Positions 23,201-33,745 of a stretch of 64,000 nucleotides of DNA are shown piece by piece. A program made the position numbers and the translations under genes. Where the stretch lies: contig NBAZ01000009.1 of NCBI GenBank assembly GCA_002794735.1, positions 248,001-312,000 on the forward strand, in the 5' to 3' direction. The notes under the pieces are model-generated. The model searched no databases. It had not been told where the DNA came from and was given only the letters and a program-made list of their open reading frames with translations. Positions within the stretch are counted from its first letter, which is position 1. Every line of letters begins with the position of its first letter. This DNA comes from Pyrrhoderma lamaoense (Eukaryota > Basidiomycota > Agaricomycetes > Hymenochaetales > Hymenochaetaceae).

Positions 23201-25015
23201 ATGACCAGAGCGTCGGATATAAGCACATATGATCAGCAGGAACTCCGAAAGCGAGCAACAACAACAAGCACAAACACTAGTGCTAGTACCCTCGGAGACA
23301 GGCTCTCGCATGTTATAGATGAAGTCAAACACGTAGAACAGGAGGCTATCGACCTAGTCAAGACCCTCACTTGGCACCAAATTGAAGAATGGCAAAGAGA
23401 TAACGAGTATATCGTTAGTGGGTATAGAAGGTAATGTGTGATCCCCTTGTGATTATTGAATTGATGTTTTTGATACTAAAAGCGGAAAATGTAATATATT
23501 GATATCGTATCTGTATCCACATGTATATTCTATTTATAGGGCACAGAATAGTTGGAAGGGGTGTTTTGAATCGCTGTTTGGTTGTTAGTGAATCTTGAAT
23601 ATGTGTTTGAATAGTCTATCCAAATACTAAAGAAGACCCTACCCTCTCTGCTAGATTTGCATAATGAAACAGGTAAGTTTTAAACTCCCTTTTAATCCTG
23701 AGTCTTAAAAAAGCTAAAGAGAAATGTTGATAACAATAATAATAATGACAATGCTAACGATTCTATAAACGATGATACAAAATTGTCCCAATCTAGTGAA
23801 CATCCATAGTCACCTATTTGGTGCTATACTCTTTCTGGTTTTCTTAATTACGAATCATTTTATCGTTGTTATGCAATACCCAACATCTACATGGATTGAC
23901 TCGGCCATGTTCTCCGTTTTTCTTGGATCCGGATTCTTTTGTTTGACATCGAGTTCGTTTTATCATATGGCTTCTTGCCATTCTGAGCACGTGAGTTATA
24001 TATCCTTTATCTTTCGAGAAAGACATCTATTGTAAACCGTTTGACGACTCATGGCACCAACGACTAATCATAGAATGGTTGTAGATGTCAAAAAAGTGTA
24101 ATGCGTTAGATTATTCAGGATAATTGGTAATCGATTTGGCTCTAGGAAGTCATTCTTTGCATTCTAAACACAGAGTCACAGTCTTCATTGTGGGATCATT
24201 CATTCCCTCCGTATACTACGCCTTCTATTGCGAGCCTTTGTATCACCATATCTACATACCAGGTTTCCTCTTTGCAGGGTTAGGTAAGCCTACATCCCAT
24301 TCAGAACACCCGAATCTTCAATATACTAAGCAATTGATTTTCATTCATTTTTTATCCTTCCCCCCTTCACACCTCTCGCGTAAAATCTGCCCACTTTGAT
24401 GGCTGATAACACCATCAATGTATAACAAATGTTTAAACAGGCGCTGCCTACATCGTCTTAAATCCCAAATACCGAACACCAGCCTACAGAGGAGCTCGAA
24501 CGACGGTGTTCATAGGCTTAGGTATATCCTCTGCTGTACCCGTTATTCATCTTTTGCTGGATAGAGGGGTACACTCACTTAGAGTTGAGATGGGTCTCGA
24601 CTATGTTATCGCTTCTGGTGCACTTTATATTTTTGGCGCGTTGTTATAGTGAGTGAATCCTTTCTCCCTTTCGAGTACCTTCCCCCCTCCTTACCCCTCT
24701 ACTCATGTCTCCGTCTGCGTAATTGGTATGCAGCTGTAACTGATAATGGTATGATACTAACTGATTCTCACATCCAATATCATCATCTTTTTTGTTTAAT
24801 ACTCTTACTCCTATTGAACCAAATCACGAATAACAACAATAAAAAGTGCGAATCGTATACCAGAACGTTTCTCTCCCGGTACATTCGACATCTTCTTCGC
24901 ATCACACCAAATATTCCACTTTATGGTCCTTTTAGCTGCCTTGGCGCATTATCTCTCCGTTTTGAAGGCTATTGAACATTGGCATGGGGATAAGGAAGGG
25001 GTTTGTGTTGTTTGA
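23201..25015 (+). CDS. PAQR family (haemolysin-III / adiponectin-receptor-like, Izh type) membrane protein
   Basis: Seven-helix PAQR protein, related to yeast Izh proteins (zinc and sterol homeostasis) and animal AdipoR. Exons: 23201-23430, 23540-23583, 23655-23672, 23797-23990, 24085-24126, 24176-24283, 24441-24648, 24847-25015. Family landmarks are LTWHQIEEWQRDNEYIVSGY, SLFGYLHNETGNIHSHLFGA-like sequence across exons 2-4 (read as LHNET-VNIHSHLFG), SSSFYHMASCHSEH (metal-site His), KKCNALDYSG, SFIPSVYYAFYCEP and the C-terminal ASHQIFHFMVLLAAL with its two metal-binding His. The exon at 24085 meets an in-frame TAA at 24121-24123. Adding one base there gives DYSGIIVTVF, and the exon lengths then total exactly 338 codons, so a one-base deletion is the simplest explanation. 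It stands alone on the plus strand, downstream of a 3.6-kb gene-free stretch. Confidence 0.9.
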
Positions 25016-25658
25016 TAATCGAGTTTGTGCCATTCCCCTTTTGTTGGAACTCGTTGCTTGTTTTTTGTATGTGTGAGTGATTCATTTTATGTTATTTCGC
25101 ATTTTGAGATAGTATGTATGTGTGGTTTAATAATTTCGGATTTTAGAATTCCAGATTCGATTGATAGATTGGTGTTGTGATGATATGTAGGAAGTAGGTA
25201 GATCAATATGTATATCTACAAGTTGCCAAATAAGTACTAGATGGAGTAGAATATAAGAGGGAGAACACCAATACATCCCATCCGAACAAGAAATAAGAAA
25301 ACTGGTGGCTTCTACTCATCACCCCGATTTCAATCTCAGCTCAAAAAAATGAGTCATAAGCATAAGGCGGCCGAAGATCTTGTCATTGGACTATAGTATA
25401 TATAGATATAGTAACTCACCATTAACGAAGACGGGAAAGCTCCATCCACCACCATTCATTCATCTACAACCAACCGTTCTGATCAATCAGACTATCTGTC
25501 GGTCAGTTAATCAGTCAGACACTCGATTTTTGATTTAATCATGAATCTCAACGAAGAAGATATAATTGCTAATCAGTATAATTACAAATAGAAATTAGGG
25601 AGGCAATTAGACGAAATAGTAACGACGACGTCACTGACAATATTGTATGACAACAAAA

Positions 25659-26765
25659 ATGTCTTTCCATATTCGACCGGCGACAGAACAAGATATTGTG
25701 ATTTTTTCTTATTGATGGCTTGGACCGTAGAGCATACTCACGTGCAGAAATTATTTTTTTTAAGGACTCCATTTTGAGACTTGTCAAAGAACTGGTAGGC
25801 ACCATTATATCCTTACTTCAACTCATTTCACTAGCTCTACATAATGCGTTGCTTAGAACTATTTGATTGATACTGATACTGATATTTCTAATATTTCTTT
25901 GATGTGTTTTAATCTCCTGGAATATCCCAATACTTTTATGAATAAGGCTATATACGAAAAAGCTGAAGAGAGTGCTAAAGCTACTCCGGAATTGGTATGG
26001 TTTAACTTTTTTTCACATGAATAATGTACTAACGAAGTCTAATACTGAAAAACGAACCCTGAAAAATATCGGTCTCTAATAACTTAGATGAAACAAAACC
26101 TCTTCACTGAACCAGTTGCACATGCTCTTCTTGCGATCTCTCCAGAAGGTCAAGCAGTCGGACTCGCTCTCTATTTCTTCAACTTCTCAACATGGACAGG
26201 TAGACCTGGTTTATACGTAAGATTCTTCCCTTTCCCTCCCACCATCCATCTCCTCCTTGATTTAAAGAGATAAAAAATCGAGTTATCAGATGTTGATCTC
26301 AGATCATCCATACTCAACATTATTTCTTTCCCTTTTTTGTTGGATAACAGCTAGAAGATTTGTTTGTGATGCCCGAGTATAGATCAAACGGCTTAGGAAA
26401 GGCTCTCTTTGCTGAACTTGCTAAAGTGGCTCAAGAGAAGGTAATGCTCTATTTTTATACTATTTACCTTTTTAGAATGGAGAAGGGCAATTTGTGTTGA
26501 TTGTTTTTATGATGGTATCCAATAGAACTGTTCCCGTATGGACTGGTCCGTCTTGAAGGTTAGTAACCTACGACTATGTCTCTCTATAATCAATCATTTT
26601 TATCCCCTCTATTGATTGGCGATTACTTATGGATCATTAGTGGAACACGCCTTCTATCGACTTTTATGAAAAGGGTCTTGGGGCATTCCGATGAGCGAGT
26701 GGATGGGGATGCGTCTAGAGGAGGAAGGAATTGATAACCTCAAGAAGTTCGCGTTGAAGAATTAG
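25659..26765 (+). CDS. GNAT-family N-acetyltransferase (diamine acetyltransferase-like)
   Basis: Acetyl-CoA-dependent acetyltransferase resembling the spermidine/spermine (SSAT) and thialysine acetyltransferase group; the substrate is inferred, probably a polyamine or small amine. Exons: 25659-25697, 25765-25794, 25947-25994, 26088-26216, 26351-26440, 26526-26558, 26641-26765, about 164 residues. Exon 1 reads MSFHIRPATEQDI. Motif B region is YFFNFSTWTGRPGLYLEDLF. The acetyl-CoA loop is PEYRSNGLGKALFAELAKVA (R/Q-x-x-G-x-G/A type) and is followed by CSRMDWSVLKWNTPSIDFYE. The last exon slips out of frame at 26688-26690: TTCCG should read TTCCCG to give GAFPMSEWMGMRLEEEG, which is in frame to the stop. 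As it stands a TGA at 26692 removes the last 25 residues. Confidence 0.88.
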
Positions 26766-27068
26766 ATATGGATTATACAAGTAGAGATGTATATGTATAA
26801 TAATACAAGTGAAAAATGTATATTGCTAAAGAGAACGAATCAGTATGTCGACATTTACGAAGAGGTTGTACCGAAGTCTCACATTCTTCTAAAGTAAATT
26901 AGTGAGAAGTTCTGTGGTTGAGTAGGATGTCTACTCAAGCGGAACCGCTTAGTAGACTGAGCTCCTGATATATGATATGAAGGGAAAATGTCGATGTGCC
27001 AATGAATATGCTTAATAACCATCCATCAACGCCGTGAAACCTAGGAAAGGAAAGAAGAAAGCGCTACC

Positions 27069-27690
27069 TTAGACAAGCGTTAATTTATCGTCCTTATCAC
27101 GGACTGGTTCTTTTTCCTCTGCGCGTTTATCTATTTTCTCCCACTTCACTGCCCTCTCCCTTGCAATCCGATTCTCAATCGCTTCCGCCTTCCGTTTTCG
27201 CTCCTTTGCCAACAGTTTAGCCTTCTCTTGCTTGTTTGGCACCCATTTACTTTTGAGGATACGCCGCACCGCTTCAGGGCTAATTTTGAAGCGCTCGCAA
27301 GTACAGGAGTTGTGAATGCATTTGGTTATGAGCGTGAAGTGTGCGTAGACCGTCCATTGCTTCACGAGACAGTTTACGTGGAGGGTTCCATCCTTCTGGG
27401 AAAAGCTTCTTCATCCGTTCCTGATGCTTTACATACTCTTCTGTCTCTCCTTGAGAGTCATCCTTTCCTTTTCCCTTCAATGAGATACTCTGCGAATTGT
27501 TTTCGCCTTTCTGTGTGCGTTTTTCGTCGTTCATCCTCTTCAGAATTCGGAGGCGCTCTATTACAGTGTTCCGCGTCTCTCTTCGTTTTAGTAATACGTC
27601 ATTCTTGAACAGAGCACTCTTTGGAAATGATGAATAACTCCTTGAAGGCGCAGGCTGGCAGAATTTGGACACACAAAGGAGCCAGGACAT
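27069..27690 (-). CDS. RRG9/neugrin-family mitochondrial protein
   Basis: Homologue of yeast Rrg9 (required for respiratory growth and mitochondrial genome maintenance) and animal neugrin (mitochondrial 16S rRNA module). The start at 27690 gives MSWLLCVSKFCQPAPSRSYS, an Arg/Ser-rich leader typical of a matrix-targeting signal. The diagnostic core is WNPPRKLSREAMDGLRTLHA, then a segment matching PNAFTTPVLA, then ERFKISPEAVRRILKSKWVP. The C-terminus is a Lys/Arg/Glu-rich helix. The core is spread over three frames: one base is missing near 27324 (AACC for AACCC) and one near 27296 (GCGAG for GCGGAG). With both restored the span is exactly 208 codons with no intron. These are either sequence errors or a recently disabled gene; flanking family motifs are otherwise perfect. 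Confidence 0.85.
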
Positions 27691-27880
27691 CGGGGTAATG
27701 ATAAAGAAGTCAATAGATCTAGAATTTGTGTGCTAATTTGAATAAGTGATTTCTTGTGTCGATCATATAAGCGCGTTTAAACTCGGCAAACTCAAGTGCT
27801 AGTTTCTAAAATACCATCACCATCTCTTAGACGCTTTCAGCTATCCGTTTCTTCTTCTTTCTGTCTGTCTGACTCTCGCT

Positions 27881-28607
27881 ATGGCTGACTTATCTGATGA
27901 AAAGATCGATCAGGGTGCACATTACTGACCTCACTAATTATGTATTCCACAAACCAGACTAATATGAATACAATTCTTAGTTTACATGGATGTGCGGTCA
28001 GACAAGACTGATACGAACTGGATGCTTCTTGACTATGAGGTATACAGAAAGTTATAAATATTGCTAAAAACTACTACGATCTGAGTATCTTAGTCCGATC
28101 GCTCAGACAAGCTTCTTGTAACGGCTTCAGGCTCGGGAGGACTTGCTGAATTGAAGGAACAACTTGATGATTCTAAGGCATCTTTCGCTTATGTTCGAGT
28201 CGCGTTCTCGAATGATAAGGAGGTGCGCTCTATGCAATGTGTACAAACTCACAAAGCTTATTATGCCTAGTAGTCCCAACGCGAGAAATTCATCTTTGTC
28301 AAATGGATTGGTAAAGGATGTAAAGTTATGCGAAAAGCTAAGGTAATGTAAATTAATCACTACTTTGTATAGTATGTATTAATCTGTACCCCTGTTCCTG
28401 TCTTATCAGATATCTGTACAGGCTGCAGACGTCAAGAGTGTTCTTCGGGCATTTTCGATCGAAGTGGATGCATCTGAGAAGGATCAGCTTAATGATGAAG
28501 ATATCATTGTTCGCTTGAGAAAAGTACGTGAATTGCACATTCGGGTGTTCCACACTCTTACCAAGTGTACTTGATAGGCTGGTGGCGCATCATATGATGG
28601 TGTCTAG
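27881..28607 (+). CDS. Coactosin (ADF-homology F-actin-binding protein)
   Basis: Small ADF-H domain protein that binds filamentous actin and counteracts capping, in the cytoplasm and cortex. Six exons: 27881-27914, 27981-28039, 28094-28222, 28274-28342, 28410-28523, 28578-28607, giving 144 residues, normal for coactosin. Characteristic sequence includes YMDVRSDKTDTNWMLLDYE, GSGGLAELKEQLDDSKASFAYVRV, EKFIFVKWIGKGCKVMRKAK (actin-binding Lys in the long helix region), AADVKSVLRAFSIEV and the C-terminal RKAGGASYDGV. All junctions are GT-AG and frame-consistent, making this one of the cleanest gene models in the window. Confidence 0.95.
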
Positions 28608-29366
28608 GATGCGTAGTCATTCTCTTGCATATGTACCCAATGCTACATTCTTTAATCAGACTTAATCAAACCTCACGATTTCGTTAGGCGAATCTTGCTT
28701 TCTGATGGAGGCACTGCAACCAGTCACCTTTCAACAAAATTAGGTCAACAGTATTGCTTTCTGAAGTCAAGCGAATTACACTACAGTTTTTTAGAAAAAG
28801 ACAATTGCTATGTCCTAGTTTATTAAGTTATCATGAAGGACATCTAAGTGTCGTATACAATTTATCATCTTTTGCAATAGCAGTTTTTTTTTTCTACCTT
28901 GAATCTCGAAGCATCCCTACTATCCTCTGTATACCCTTCGTTTGAATTGTGGCCGTAAACCATCTATGTATTCGAATGATTATCAAATGATGAAATCAAA
29001 AATAAATCTTCCGAGACGATCTAAGCATTCAAAACATATCAAATCATCATATAGATTGAGCGTGATTTAAATGTTTCATTTTTCAGGAATTTTCGGATTC
29101 AGGACTTTTTGGAAATCGAAAAAAAGGTATATGGAAAGGTCAAAGGCCTGAACGTTGCCAATGATGGTGGTAAGAGGTCAAGTACCTGGACGATTGGGTA
29201 GTTACTGTACAGTTCATGCCGATCATACAACCACTTTTGGTAATTGGGTCACACAATAATCACGAACTTCACCAAACTCTATTCCACAACGATCCGGACG
29301 ACGTCAAAAACGAGCCCGGTGTCAACGACTTTTTGACGACTCAGAAAATCACTTTCTTATACTGAC
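28608..29366. other. Intergenic region, coactosin to NAC beta
   Basis: About 760 bases with no supported gene or RNA. It holds the coactosin 3' end and the promoter of the NAC beta gene. Confidence 0.45.
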
Positions 29367-30079
29367 ATGGACCCAGCGAAGCTCGCAAAACTTCAGGCGC
29401 AAGTGAGCAACCGGATCGGTGAGTACACTTCCTTCCTTATGCATACATACGTTTAGCGTTGAACTCAACTACTTTTTTGGGGGTTGCACTTGAATGGGGG
29501 AAATGACGCGTTATATATGCATATAGGTGGAAAGGGGACTGTCAGGCGCAAAGTTGTGAGGCGATCGAAGGCTTCGACTGCCCAAGATGACAAGAAATTG
29601 CAAGCTGCGCTCAAAAAACTAAATGTCCAACCGATCCCTGGTGTTGAGGAGGTCAACATGTTCAGAGAGGATGGAAACGTTTTGCACTTTACTGCGCCGA
29701 AAGGTCTGTGTGATCAGTTAATTGTCACTTGTAATAATCATCTGCTAAACCTTTAACTGGACCGGTATGATGCATATGTATATGACCGATTTATATGTGA
29801 ATAGTGCACGCATCTGTTGCTTCTAACACCTTTGCCATCTATGGTACTGGTAATGTGAAGGAACTCACCGAACTCGTCCCGGGTATTCTTAACCAGCTTG
29901 GACCTGACTCCCTCGCTTCGTTACGAAAGCTCGCAGAATCATACCAAGCTATCCAAGGACAGCAACGAGCTGCCGCGAATGCTGAAGCAGATGACGACGA
30001 TGACGTCCCTGATTTGGTCGAAAACTTTGATGTCGAGGAGCAACAACCAAAAGGTGGAGAACTTGAAGAGCTTAACTAA
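29367..30079 (+). CDS. EGD1: Nascent polypeptide-associated complex subunit beta (BTF3/EGD1)
   Basis: Beta subunit of the NAC heterodimer, which docks at the ribosome exit tunnel and shields nascent chains from mistargeting. Exons 29367-29418, 29527-29703 and 29805-30079 give 167 residues, the usual size. The N-terminus [20 protein letters not shown] is followed by [12 protein letters not shown], which contains the ribosome-binding RRKxxRR motif. The NAC domain follows with [37 protein letters not shown] and [19 protein letters not shown]. The C-terminus is acidic ([15 protein letters not shown]). The frame is intact. Confidence 0.96.
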
Positions 30080-30518
30080 GAGGGACATCATCTTCTGTAT
30101 GATCTAAAACGTTATGTCTCGTTTTGTCTGTCTATGTGTCTGTGCGTGAGTGTGGGTGGATGATTTGGTTTTCTTTATTGTTGTACCACAAAAAAAGCAT
30201 AATTGGGAAACTCAATTTCTTTTCAGTGTGATGAGGAAGATATCGTGCTGGTATATGATGCTATCGTGCATTTTTAACGCATTGTTCTTCGTAGTGAATT
30301 TTTATGTTTTCATTTTAACCATGTTGTTTTATTTCCACCATGCATTATTTTACTACCCAAGTCACATATCATCAATCGCATACTTATTCAGAAAAAGTTA
30401 TATGCGCTAGTCGAGCTAATTCTCTTGGTTTATCATAACTAAACAAAGTATCAAACCCATAATAACATAGTGAACTTCTCGATTTACTATCAAGTAAAAC
30501 ATTTGAAAGGACATCGAG

Positions 30519-30601
30519 CTGCCCCTCTGAGGCTTGAACTCAGGACCTTGTGATTGCTATAAATAACAGTCACACGCTCTAACCAGCTGAGCCAAGGGGC
30601 A
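30519..30601 (-). tRNA. tRNA-Asn(GTT) with 9-nt intron, copy 1
   Basis: On the minus strand the sequence folds as a tRNA: acceptor TGCCCCT/AGGGGCA with G discriminator, D stem GCTC/GAGC, anticodon stem TGTGA/TCACA, T stem CTGAG/CTCAG. The anticodon loop is CTGTTA-A interrupted one base after the anticodon by TTTATAGCA, the canonical eukaryotic intron position. GTT with a G discriminator suggests Asn. It differs from copy 2 at two positions (D loop GCTGG versus GTTGG, T loop TTCAAG versus TTCGAG). The T-loop change alters the conserved TTCGA, so this copy may be weaker. Confidence 0.85.
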
Positions 30602-30734
30602 ATTGAAGTTCTGTTCGTATACCCCATTTATAATGAGCATGCAATAACGACTTTTTATTGCAAAATGGTTCTATATTTTCCAGTGCAAGTAGCAACAAAA
30701 ATCACTATATTGTAACATGAGCCAAAAAAATGTA

Positions 30735-30817
30735 TGCCCCTTGGCTCAGTTGGTTAGAGCGTGTGACTGTTATTTATAGCAATCACAAGGTCCTGAGTTC
30801 GAGCCTCAGAGGGGCAG
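30735..30817 (+). tRNA. tRNA-Asn(GTT) with 9-nt intron, copy 2
   Basis: Same cloverleaf as copy 1, in the opposite orientation and 133 bases away. Acceptor, D, anticodon and T stems all pair; B box GGTTCGAGCC-like sequence (AGTTCGAGCC) and A box GGCTCAGTTGG are intact. The intron TTTATAGCA follows A37. The isotype is inferred from the position of the intron and the resemblance of the TGTGACTGTTA...ATCACA arm to fungal tRNA-Asn; a covariance search would settle it. Confidence 0.88.
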
Positions 30818-30879
30818 CTTGATAAAACTTGTTATATAATATTCCATTTCAATTTTTTTTCTTTTCATTAATCATTTTA

Positions 30880-31479
30880 CTAAGAAGTACATATCTTTGC
30901 GATACCTATTTCATACATAAACTGTGCGTCTGGATCGTCTATTTTTTTACTATAAAACAAATCATCGCGAGACGGCTGGGGCATTAGTATTATCATTGAA
31001 GCATGTATGTGGGGTGATTCAAATGTAGGATTATGTGCTAATGACGCGGACGCTATACCTGCAGCAAACGGCTTTGTACAAATATCCGTCAATGAGTCAT
31101 ATCATACTCATCTTCACAATTGAATAAATTAACTCACTTGCATGTCCATCCACCGCTTTGACTGCAAGGATTTTTCTTTCCCGTCAACGTAAACATCCCA
31201 AATTTGGGGCTTCTCCTCTAAATTCTGTTTCTCCTGTACTTCTAGGAGTAAACCCCTGAGTAAACGCCGTCTACGGGCGACCCAGCGCTGTGCCATGGAG
31301 GCTAGCGTCAAACAGAAAACGAGTATTGCAACGAAAGAGAATCCGAATATTAGACTGTTTTTGCTTGACCCTCCACCATTTTCGACTTGTCGTGGAGCGG
31401 ATTGCCCACTTGGGAAGCCAGTGAAGGTACCAAAAGTAAAGGAGCGAGTCGGAGTGAAGAGGAGCGATGTAGTAGACAT
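30880..31479 (-). CDS. Small single-pass membrane protein, paralogue 1
   Basis: Function unknown. Two exons, 31479-31138 and 31071-30880. The N-terminus is a Ser/Thr/Gly-rich segment (SFTFGTFTGFPSGQSAP), then a membrane helix (LIFGFSFVAILVFCLTLASM) and a basic stretch (RWVARRRRLLRG). The cytoplasmic part has KPQIWDVYVDGKE followed by SKRWMDMQ. After splicing it continues PFAAGIASASL, HIHASMIILMPQPSRDD and the end FMYEIGIAKICTS. The same order (WDxxxxxK, RWxDxxP, xxxIxMPxP, LGVA/IGIA) occurs in the neighbouring paralogue at 32258-33325. This matches a class of short membrane proteins seen in many basidiomycete genomes without a known role. Confidence 0.7.
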
Positions 31480-32257
31480 GACTCAGCTCTATAGATAACG
31501 TTGATACACTCTCCTACGATAGTTAGGGAAGTTTGACAAATTCGTTACGAGCTTCCCCTTCGCGTTGGTATAACAGTGTAGGCCTATGCCTCTGAAAAGG
31601 GTACAAGTACACTCAGGGGAAGGACATAGGCAAGAGGATCTGACTTAAGCCGCAGATATCACAGCTGTTACCTGGGAGCGAGCGAGAGAGAGAATGATGC
31701 GGTAGTAGCACAGATTGTGTCAGTTTAACATCAATATAAATGGCCCTTTTTACGCGGAGGAAGTATGAAATTGGATTCCTTCCCCCGGATATTCCCAGGA
31801 TAAATTCCTCATTTCGCACATAAATCTAAGCAAATCTAGTAGCCGTTATCTATAGAGATTCCGGGAAGGAATGTTGTCCTCAGTAGGCTGAGCCGTTGAG
31901 TATGCCAGTAGTTTAAGCTTATACCGGTGCTGATCAGGTGTCGCGGCCGCTCATGTGCAGTTTAAATGGGTGATAAAGAGTATGTTCAAATTTAGAAATA
32001 AGGCTATTTTCAAGCGGACGTGTGAGTTTCTCCAATTTGTTCCCTTTTAAGAGAGTCTAATCTCCCCCTTCGTGAAAAAAAAACGAAGTGACTGGTGTTC
32101 GAATCATTAATAACGTCATAGAAACTGAATTCAAGAAATCAAAAGAAGAGGAAATGATATAGTAGTGGTACATGCACATATATAAATAATAGCTGCTGCG
32201 CAGTCTAAGAATGTAGCGAAGAGAAGAGAGGGAAGAAACGTTCGTAAACATGAATCA
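31480..32257. other. Intergenic region between small membrane-protein paralogues
   Basis: No supported gene. It contains the promoter of paralogue 1 and the 3' end of paralogue 2. An AT-rich segment with homopolymer A occurs near 32085-32092. Confidence 0.45.
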
Positions 32258-33325
32258 TCACCCTCCAGGGCGTCCATCTTCTTGATACGTAACATCAGCC
32301 ACTCCAAGCAAAAAATCTCTGTTCCTTAACCCATTCCCTTCATCATTATCTGTGCTCAGGGACGACGTCGACTTTCGTTGGTGTTGCAAAGGCATAGAAA
32401 TAACGACAGAAACTCGAAGATGGTGTAATCCCGGATCTGGATTCTGCAATGTAGTAGCAATAGTAGTGATTTTCGGTTTCGGACCATCGAATTTTTCTCT
32501 CCATCGTGCTAACGGCCGCGGCGCATTGCCACCGGCGGACGATGATGACTCGAGCTGTTGTTGTTGTTGTTGGCGTCGAGGTTGCTGTTGCAGGTCGATA
32601 TGTAGGTGGTTAGGAACATGTTGTCGGCTGCCTGCAGTCCGACTGGCTGTATTAGGATTACCAACATCCGGAATTGCGGATAAAGAAGCTTTTCCGGTAA
32701 GCGTCGAAAGATATTCCGCTGAGAGAGGCTGAAGTAAGCCGAATAGGGGGAAGGGAATAAAGATGAGCGATTAGAAAAAAACGATCAATCAGAATTATTT
32801 TTCCGGAGCACAAAAGCAAGAAATGTTGAAATTTATTATCATAATTATGTGTGTCGATCAGCTTTCAGTTGATGCTTTTACATGTAAGTGATAACATGTA
32901 ACACTCACTTTCAAATCCTTCCATCTTTTTGTAGTATCTGGAATACTGACCATTTTAGCTGGTAGGTGTATGTCCCACATCTTAGGCTTCGGACCTAGTT
33001 TGGCTTTACCCTTTCTGCTGCCCGTAGTAACAGGTGGTTGAGGGAAAGAGAATACTGTAGTCTGTCTGATCACAGTTATCCCATTTGCTGTCAAGTTATG
33101 AGGTGAGCGACGTTCAGACAGCCTTCTCCACCAGCACATGAGAATAATGCCTGTGATAAGCATCCCTGAGAGCACGAACGCTGGGATAAGAGGTGTAGGT
33201 CCACTACTTATTCCTCGATTCTGATTAAAGCCATTATTGTTTCCTTGACCAAAACCCGTCGGGATGTTAGAGTTCAAGGGCGTCGACGAGTCGCTCGAAA
33301 TTACTGTGTTTGTTTGTAGGGCCAT
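32258..33325 (-). CDS. Small single-pass membrane protein, paralogue 2
   Basis: Function unknown. Exon 1 (33325-32909) starts MALQTNTVISSDSS with an Asn/Gly/Gln-rich extracellular part and a membrane helix (LIPAFVLSGMLITGIILMCW) followed by WRRLSERR. The cytoplasmic part has KPKMWDIHLPAKM and RWKDLK. The intron GTGAGT...TTCAG (32908-32729) leads to exon 2 (32728-32258) with PLSAEYLSTLTGK, a polyglutamine run near 32545-32575, HHLRVSVVISMPLQ and LLGVADVTYQEDG. It is much longer than paralogue 1 because of the Gln/Ser/Pro-rich insertion in exon 2. The frame is intact. Confidence 0.72.
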
Positions 33326-33745
33326 GCAAACGAACTCCTATTCATTTCGTGCTTTGGATATTGAGTACGTAGCAGCCTGGGGAATGGAGGCTTTGAGCAT
33401 GAGAAGGTGTGCACAAGCTAAGTACACATGTCTATTGATTAAAAGTATAAATCGTCACTGAAATAGGGAGTTGTAATCAATCCTATTAATAGTTCTTCTC
33501 CCACACGGAAGCAATATTTAGAAACTTTATTTGATAATGAGCTAATACATAGATTCTGAATTCTGTAGTGACTAAAAGTGCGGGCTAGAACTGATGCTAA
33601 TGTCTAGTCTAGAACCTATCAAGTACAATGACAGTCTATGCGATTAAAGTCGGTAATGGTAAACAGGACAAGATGCTTGTATGTATGCGTACACGTATAT
33701 TACATTCTAACTAAACCGCCTTTATACTGCGTGGTTTGAATGCGT

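Noticed and set aside
24085..24175. Explaining the PAQR TAA by a different splice choice
   Set aside because: KCNALDYSG must be coding by homology, and no donor lies between it and the TAA; the corrected exon lengths sum to an exact codon count only with one added base.
26641..26765. Explaining the acetyltransferase frame slip by a micro-intron
   Set aside because: The only GT-AG pair available would be about 21 nt, too short for a spliceosomal intron; a missing base is simpler.
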